The notes under the pieces were generated by a model. The model did no database searches. It saw nothing but the letters and a program-made list of their open reading frames with translations, and was not told where the DNA came from. From contig NZ_AP017313.1 in the NCBI RefSeq assembly GCF_002355435.1, positions 2,914,001 through 2,978,000 on the forward strand: DNA of 64,000 nt, written 5' to 3'. Position 1 is the stretch's first letter. The number at the start of each line of letters is the position of its first letter. The DNA comes from Mucilaginibacter gotjawali. Lineage in GTDB: Bacteria; Bacteroidota; Bacteroidia; Sphingobacteriales; Sphingobacteriaceae. This document shows positions 59,990-64,000 of the stretch, piece after piece. The position numbers were made by a program, and so were the translations under genes.

Positions 59990-60562
59990 ATGAGTACGGA
60001 CGTAAAGAAAAAAATAGTTATTGCAGTTTGCGGAGCCAGCGGTTCAATTTACGCGAAGCTTTTGCTTGATAAATTGGCACAATTAAATGAACAGGTAAAG
60101 GATGTTGCCGTTGTAATGTCAGACAATGCCAAAGACATCTGGAAGTTTGAACTGGATAATGAAACCTATGCGGACTACCCTTTTAAGTTTTACGCCAAAA
60201 ATGACTTTATGGCGCCCTTCGCATCAGGATCGGCTAAGTATGATACCATGGTGATTATCCCTTGTTCAATGGGCGTATTGGGAAGAATAGCGGGTGGCAT
60301 ATCGGATGACCTGATCACACGATCTGCCGATGTTATTTTAAAGGAGCGGCGAAGATTGATATTGGTACCCAGGGATATGCCCTTCAGCCTGATTCACATC
60401 CGCAATATGCAAACCATTACCGAAGCCGGGGGCATTATTTGCCCGGCCATACCTTCGTACTATAGCAAGCCCCAAACCATTGAGGATCTCGCCATGACGG
60501 TGGTAAACAGGGTGATAGATCTGATCGGGCTGGAAAATGAGACTTACCGGTGGAGCGAATAA
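59990..60562 (+). CDS. ubiX: UbiX-type flavin prenyltransferase
   Basis: 190 residues. It attaches a dimethylallyl unit to FMN, making the prenylated flavin cofactor of UbiD decarboxylases. KIVIAVCGASGSIYAKLLLDKL near 8-30 is the phosphate-binding N-terminus, and IIPCSMGVLGRIAGGISDDLITRSADV and ILVPRDMPFSLIHIRNM are family signatures. No ubiD gene is in the window. The candidate small RNA and its terminator lie just upstream. A weak GTTTATG start context has no ribosome-binding site. Confidence 0.94.
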   Translation: MSTDVKKKIVIAVCGASGSIYAKLLLDKLAQLNEQVKDVAVVMSDNAKDIWKFELDNETYADYPFKFYAKNDFMAPFASGSAKYDTMVIIPCSMGVLGRIAGGISDDLITRSADVILKERRRLILVPRDMPFSLIHIRNMQTITEAGGIICPAIPSYYSKPQTIEDLAMTVVNRVIDLIGLENETYRWSE

Positions 60563-60601
60563 TGAATTCATGGCTTTTTTTCTTTAGATATTCTTAACTT
60601 A

Positions 60602-60640
60602 AATCTAATCTCCAATCTATATTCAACTAATCTCTAAATT
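60602..60640. repeat. Single-arm AATCTCT array before mtaB
   Basis: CTAATCTCCAATCT (60605-60618) is identical to part of the right arm of the GATTAGA array at 10477-10490; a further CTAATCTCTAAATT follows (60627-60640). No inverted partner is seen. It ends 4 bp before the mtaB promoter box. Confidence 0.6.
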
Positions 60641-60643
60641 CCT

Positions 60644-60651
60644 TACCTTTG
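60644..60651 (+). promoter_or_regulatory. -7 box TACCTTTG immediately before mtaB
   Basis: TACCTTTG is an exact TAnnTTTG match, 10 bp before the ATG at 60662. The leader would be only a few nucleotides. Confidence 0.7.
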
Positions 60652-60661
60652 CGCCTTCAAA

Positions 60662-61981
60662 ATGAACAAAAAGGTTGCATTTTATACATTAGGTTGTAAA
60701 CTGAATTATTCGGAAACCTCTTCTATTGGCCGGCTTTTTATCAAAGCAGGCTATGATACGGTTGACTTTACCGATACACCCGATGTATATGTGATCAATA
60801 CCTGCTCAGTTACGGATAACGCGGATAAAAAGTGTAAAAAGGTAGTAAAGGAAGCGCTGAAAATATCCCCGGCGGCTTATGTCACTATTGTTGGCTGCTA
60901 TGCCCAGTTAAAACCAAAAGAAATTGCCGAAATACCGGGAGTAGATATGGTTTTGGGAGCGGCTGAGAAATTCCAGATCGTTGATTATATCACTGATCTT
61001 ACTAAAAATCCTAAAGCATTAATTTATAACCAGCCGGTATCCGAAGCAAAAGAGTTTATCAGCGGCTATTCCTTTGGCGACAGAACCCGCACCTTTTTAA
61101 AAGTTCAGGATGGCTGCGATTATTCCTGTTCCTTTTGTACTATACCCCTGGCCAGGGGCAGCAGCCGCAGCGATACCATTGCGCATGTGATTGAACAGGC
61201 CGAACAAATTGCAGCTTCCGGTGTAAAGGAGATTGTTTTAACAGGGGTGAACTTGGGTGATTTCGGGATAAGGGATGGTAAACGCCACGATAAATTCTTT
61301 GATTTGGTAAAAGCACTGGATGAAGTTGAGGGGATTAACCGGATACGCATATCTTCTATCGAACCCAATTTATTAACGGACGAGATCATTGAATTTGTGG
61401 CTGCCTCAAAGCGTTTTGTTCCGCACTTTCATGTCCCGCTCCAGTCAGGTTCTGACAAAATATTGGGTTTGATGCGCCGCAGGTACAAGAGAGATTTATA
61501 CGTAAACAGGGTTGCCAAAATTAAACAGCTGATGCCCGACTGCTGCATCGGCGTGGATGTGATCGTTGGCTTCCCCGGCGAAACACGGGAAGATTTTATC
61601 GACACCTATAATTTTTTAAATGAATTGAACGTTTCGTACCTGCATGTATTTACTTACTCAGAACGTGAAAATACACTGGCAAGCGAAATGGGAGAGGTGG
61701 TGCCGGGTTCAACCCGTGCCGACAGGAGTAAGATGCTGCACATCTTATCGGATAAAAAACGCAGGGCATTTTATGAGAGCCAGTTAAATAAAAACGAAGA
61801 AGTGTTGTTTGAGGGCGATATTAAAGACGGTTTTATGCACGGTTTTACCCGTAATTATGTGAAAGTTAAAACCAAATATGATCCGGTATTGGTTAACGAA
61901 TTAAAGAGAGTTTTATTAACACAAATATCATCAGACGGTGATGTTGAAATAACCGAAAGCGAAGAAATATTTGCACATTAA
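60662..61981 (+). CDS. mtaB: tRNA t6A37 methylthiotransferase
   Basis: 439 residues. A radical SAM enzyme that adds a methylthio group to t6A37 of tRNA. The N-terminal MTTase domain carries three Fe-S cysteines (in TLGCKLN, NTCSVTD and VGCYAQ). The radical SAM motif CDYSCSFCTIP lies near 155, PLQSGSDKILGLMRRRY near 258, and the C-terminal TRAM-like region has VLFEGD and NYVKVKT. This pattern belongs to MtaB rather than MiaB or RimO. It probably leads an operon with lgt, gtrA and an inositol monophosphatase. Confidence 0.95.
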   Translation: MNKKVAFYTLGCKLNYSETSSIGRLFIKAGYDTVDFTDTPDVYVINTCSVTDNADKKCKKVVKEALKISPAAYVTIVGCYAQLKPKEIAEIPGVDMVLGAAEKFQIVDYITDLTKNPKALIYNQPVSEAKEFISGYSFGDRTRTFLKVQDGCDYSCSFCTIPLARGSSRSDTIAHVIEQAEQIAASGVKEIVLTGVNLGDFGIRDGKRHDKFFDLVKALDEVEGINRIRISSIEPNLLTDEIIEFVAASKRFVPHFHVPLQSGSDKILGLMRRRYKRDLYVNRVAKIKQLMPDCCIGVDVIVGFPGETREDFIDTYNFLNELNVSYLHVFTYSERENTLASEMGEVVPGSTRADRSKMLHILSDKKRRAFYESQLNKNEEVLFEGDIKDGFMHGFTRNYVKVKTKYDPVLVNELKRVLLTQISSDGDVEITESEEIFAH

Positions 61982-62009
61982 CCTTATATTGCGCCCAAAA
62001 CATTAACCT

Positions 62010-63167
62010 ATGTTCCCCACTATTTCTTCGCTGATTCAATATTTTACCGGAATAAACATACCGCTTCCTATACAATCGTTCGGTTTTTTTGTGGCGATTG
62101 CTTTTATAGCGGCTTATTGGGCGTTTGCACAGGAGTTTAAACGAAAAGAAAAACTGGGTTACATCCATCCCTTCCAAAAAACGGTAACTGTTGGTCAACC
62201 TGCTACCTTAGGTGAATTGGCCGGCAATGGTTTTTTTGGTTTTATCCTGGGTTTTAAATTGGTTGACGCTATCCTGAATTACCATACGCTGCTTGACGAT
62301 ACACAAGGTTTTATTTTATCGGCCAGAGGCAATTGGGTTGGAGGCATTATAGGTGCAGCAGCGTTTGCTTACTGGGCCTATTATGAAAGTAAAAAACAGG
62401 AACTGCCAACCCCTAAAACACAGGTAGTAACCGTACACCCCTATGAGTTGATGGGAAGTATTTTACTTTGGGCGGCAGTATGCGGCTTTGCCGGGGCAAA
62501 AGTTTTTAACGCTTTGGAAAACTGGGGCGAGTTTATGAAAGACCCTGTCGGGATGTTAATAGGTTTCAGCGGGCTCACCTTTTATGGCGGTTTAATCTGT
62601 GGCGGAGCCGTGGTACTATATATCGCCTGGAAACATGGCATCAAATGGATGGATATGCTTGATATTGGCGGCCCTGGTATGATGTTGGCTTACGGCATTG
62701 GCCGTGTTGGCTGCCAGATGTCAGGCGACGGTGATTGGGGAATAAATAACCTTGCGCCAAAACCACATTGGCTAAGCTGGGCGCCAGATTGGATGTGGGC
62801 ATTTAAATTCCCTCATAATGTAAATAATGAAGGCGTAGCAATTCCGGGTTGTGTAGGTAAGTTTTGCAGCGAGCTGCCTGTTCCGGTGTTCCCCACCTCA
62901 TTTTACGAATCGGTAATTTGTATCCTCCTCTTCTTTTTTCTCTGGAGCATCCGCAGTAAAATAAAAGCTTCGGGCGTATTATTTGGAATCTACATGATCC
63001 TGGCGGGTGTTGAGCGTTTTTTTATAGAATTGATAAGGGTAAATACAAAATACAACGTAGCCGGGATGAGTTTTACGCAAGCCGAGATGATCTCTATATT
63101 TATGGTATTGGGCGGTTTAGTACTATGGTTTACCCAAATGAACAAGAAAAAAGCTAAACATGGCTAA
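62010..63167 (+). CDS. lgt: Prolipoprotein diacylglyceryl transferase family protein
   Basis: 385 residues, longer than the roughly 290 of E. coli Lgt but usual for Bacteroidota. The inner-membrane enzyme adds diacylglycerol to the lipobox cysteine. About seven membrane segments are seen, with the conserved core [16 protein letters not shown] near 231 in place of the GRIGNFxNGE signature. [17 protein letters not shown] and [12 protein letters not shown] precede it. It follows mtaB by 28 bp and overlaps the gtrA-like gene by 8 bp, so the four genes look cotranscribed. Many lipoproteins in this window would depend on it. Confidence 0.9.
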   Translation: MFPTISSLIQYFTGINIPLPIQSFGFFVAIAFIAAYWAFAQEFKRKEKLGYIHPFQKTVTVGQPATLGELAGNGFFGFILGFKLVDAILNYHTLLDDTQGFILSARGNWVGGIIGAAAFAYWAYYESKKQELPTPKTQVVTVHPYELMGSILLWAAVCGFAGAKVFNALENWGEFMKDPVGMLIGFSGLTFYGGLICGGAVVLYIAWKHGIKWMDMLDIGGPGMMLAYGIGRVGCQMSGDGDWGINNLAPKPHWLSWAPDWMWAFKFPHNVNNEGVAIPGCVGKFCSELPVPVFPTSFYESVICILLFFFLWSIRSKIKASGVLFGIYMILAGVERFFIELIRVNTKYNVAGMSFTQAEMISIFMVLGGLVLWFTQMNKKKAKHG

Positions 63168-63645
63168 CCAAAACCTGGGCAATAAATTATTAAAAAACCA
63201 GGTTGTCAGGTTTGTCTTTTCGGCGGGAGTGGGGTTTTTAGTTGACGTTTCTGCTTTTTACCTGTTTTATCATAACTTGCTGGTTCAAAAAACCTATCAC
63301 ATCGTTTACTTCACGGTGCGTAATTATACACTTTCATTTTCTATATCTTTTTTTCTGGGGGTGCTGGTTAACTTTTTAATCACCAGGTATTTAGTTTTTT
63401 CCGAGTCAAAGCTACCTCCATATAAACAGTTCTTCAGGTTTGTGTCTGTTGCTTTTGTTGGCTATTTTGCCAATCTGGCGGTATTAAAATTGTTTATCCA
63501 GAGTTTCCAGATGGATCCTATTGTAGCCCGCCCCTCTGCAGCGTTAAGTCTGTTTTTTTTAAGTTTTTTTGTCCATAAGTTTTTTTCATTCAGCCTATCA
63601 TTAAGACACCATGCATCTGAAAGAAGTAACGCACAAAGTAATTGA
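63160..63645 (+). CDS. GtrA-like membrane protein
   Basis: 161 residues with four predicted membrane helices, typical of the GtrA family, e.g. [22 protein letters not shown] near 15-36, [20 protein letters not shown] near 67-86 and [14 protein letters not shown] near 105-118. GtrA proteins are thought to translocate lipid-linked sugars across the inner membrane. It overlaps lgt at its start by 8 bp and the next gene at its end by 35 bp. Confidence 0.88.
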   Translation: MANQNLGNKLLKNQVVRFVFSAGVGFLVDVSAFYLFYHNLLVQKTYHIVYFTVRNYTLSFSISFFLGVLVNFLITRYLVFSESKLPPYKQFFRFVSVAFVGYFANLAVLKLFIQSFQMDPIVARPSAALSLFFLSFFVHKFFSFSLSLRHHASERSNAQSN

Positions 63646-64000
63646 AGTAGCCAAAGAAGCGGGTGCCTTTATCCGCGAACAACGGAAAACTTTCAGCGCT
63701 GACAAAATCGAATTCAAAGGACTAAACGACCTGGTTTCCTATGTGGACAAAACTGCTGAAAAAATTATTGTATCGGCTTTAAAAAGTGTATTGCCCGAAG
63801 CAGGCTTTATCACCGAAGAAAAAACCATTAACCGGCTGGGCGAAAAATATAATTGGATCATCGACCCGTTGGACGGTACCACCAACTTTATTCATGGTTT
63901 GCCGGTTTTTTCGGTAAGTATTGCGTTACAGGAAGATGATGAACTGGTTATGGGCGTTGTTTATGAAATTAACCAGGATGAGTGCTTTTACGCATGGAAA
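63611..64000 (+). CDS. Inositol monophosphatase family protein (partial, cut by window end)
   Basis: First 130 residues; the frame is open at base 64000. The start ATG at 63611 gives [20 protein letters not shown]. Metal-binding motifs FITEEKT near 75 and WIIDPLDGTTNFIHGLP near 87 (the DPxDxT motif) are present. The family dephosphorylates inositol monophosphates or similar sugar phosphates. It overlaps gtrA by 35 bp, more than usual, so translation coupling or an alternative start (none suitable downstream) may apply. The rest of the gene is outside the window. Confidence 0.92.
   Translation, partial: MHLKEVTHKVIEVAKEAGAFIREQRKTFSADKIEFKGLNDLVSYVDKTAEKIIVSALKSVLPEAGFITEEKTINRLGEKYNWIIDPLDGTTNFIHGLPVFSVSIALQEDDELVMGVVYEINQDECFYAWK

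Noticed and set aside
1-64000. Mobile element, prophage or secondary-metabolite cluster
   Set aside because: No transposase, integrase, capsid, PKS, NRPS or toxin-antitoxin gene is visible, and the gene content and composition look uniform.
1-64000. tRNA or rRNA genes
   Set aside because: No tRNA cloverleaf signatures or rRNA sequence stretches were found in the gaps on either strand by eye; a covariance search could still find a short one.

Overview
The window looks like chromosomal DNA of a Bacteroidota bacterium, most likely Sphingobacteriaceae (Mucilaginibacter/Pedobacter-like). The signs are: -7 promoter boxes of the Bacteroidota type TAnnTTTG in front of many genes, almost no Shine-Dalgarno sequences, tandem ~790-residue FtsX/MacB-type permeases, lineage-typical envelope proteins (DUF4296 lipoprotein, TonB-plug protein without a barrel, propeller/barrel protein), and moderate GC with AT-rich gaps. 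I see no rRNA, tRNA, CRISPR array, transposase, integrase or phage genes. The gene content is mostly housekeeping and envelope functions.

Layout. 1-10.4 kb: the 3' end of one plus four complete paralogous ABC-transporter permeases in tandem on +. 10.5-20.1 kb: mannose-1-phosphate guanylyltransferase (-), RecQ (+), then a minus-strand run (VOC protein, MG2/plug surface protein, aspartate kinase, GNAT, YggS). 20.1-24 kb: DUF4296 lipoprotein, MutS2 and an SGNH/CE2-like esterase (+). 24-34.5 kb: arginine deiminase (-), a secreted unknown, ArgS (+), a YXWGXW lipoprotein, 3-hydroxyacyl-CoA dehydrogenase, bioF-bioD, a Spy-like protein, an S24/LexA-like repressor divergent from a degenerate GIY-YIG protein, MsrB and a fasciclin protein. 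34.6-48 kb: a peptidase/propeller/barrel protein, PBP1A, PPK2, a membrane protein, a vanadium haloperoxidase-like protein, a class II cyclic-nucleotide phosphodiesterase, a GH1 beta-glucosidase and a TPR histidine kinase. 48-56.6 kb: acyl-CoA dehydrogenase, FolB, GlcD-like oxidase, MgtC, FAD oxidoreductase, thioesterase, Hsp20, a lipoprotein and YajQ. 56.9-64 kb: ppk1-ppx, a candidate small RNA, ubiX, then mtaB-lgt-gtrA-inositol monophosphatase (cut by the window end).

How the genes work together. PPK1 and PPX (operon) make and degrade polyphosphate, and PPK2 elsewhere uses it. bioF and bioD are coupled steps of biotin synthesis. The S24 repressor and the GIY-YIG-like protein share a divergent control region containing repeated AATTAGTA sites. 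Lgt, PBP1A and many lipoproteins are envelope biogenesis.

Most notable non-coding feature. Many intergenic gaps hold arrays of degenerate 7- or 8-bp units kept in strict register (GTTCATG, GATTAGA, GGTTGATT, GTCATTGG, AATTCAAT). They often form two inverted arms and often abut or overlap stop codons. A related octamer array ends exactly 3 nt before the start codon of three permease genes and of mgtC, whose TTG start it helps to place. Other signals are a 21-bp hairpin across the stop codon of the esterase gene, a promoter-plus-terminator unit between ppx and ubiX, and several promoters so close to their start codons that the mRNAs should be nearly leaderless.
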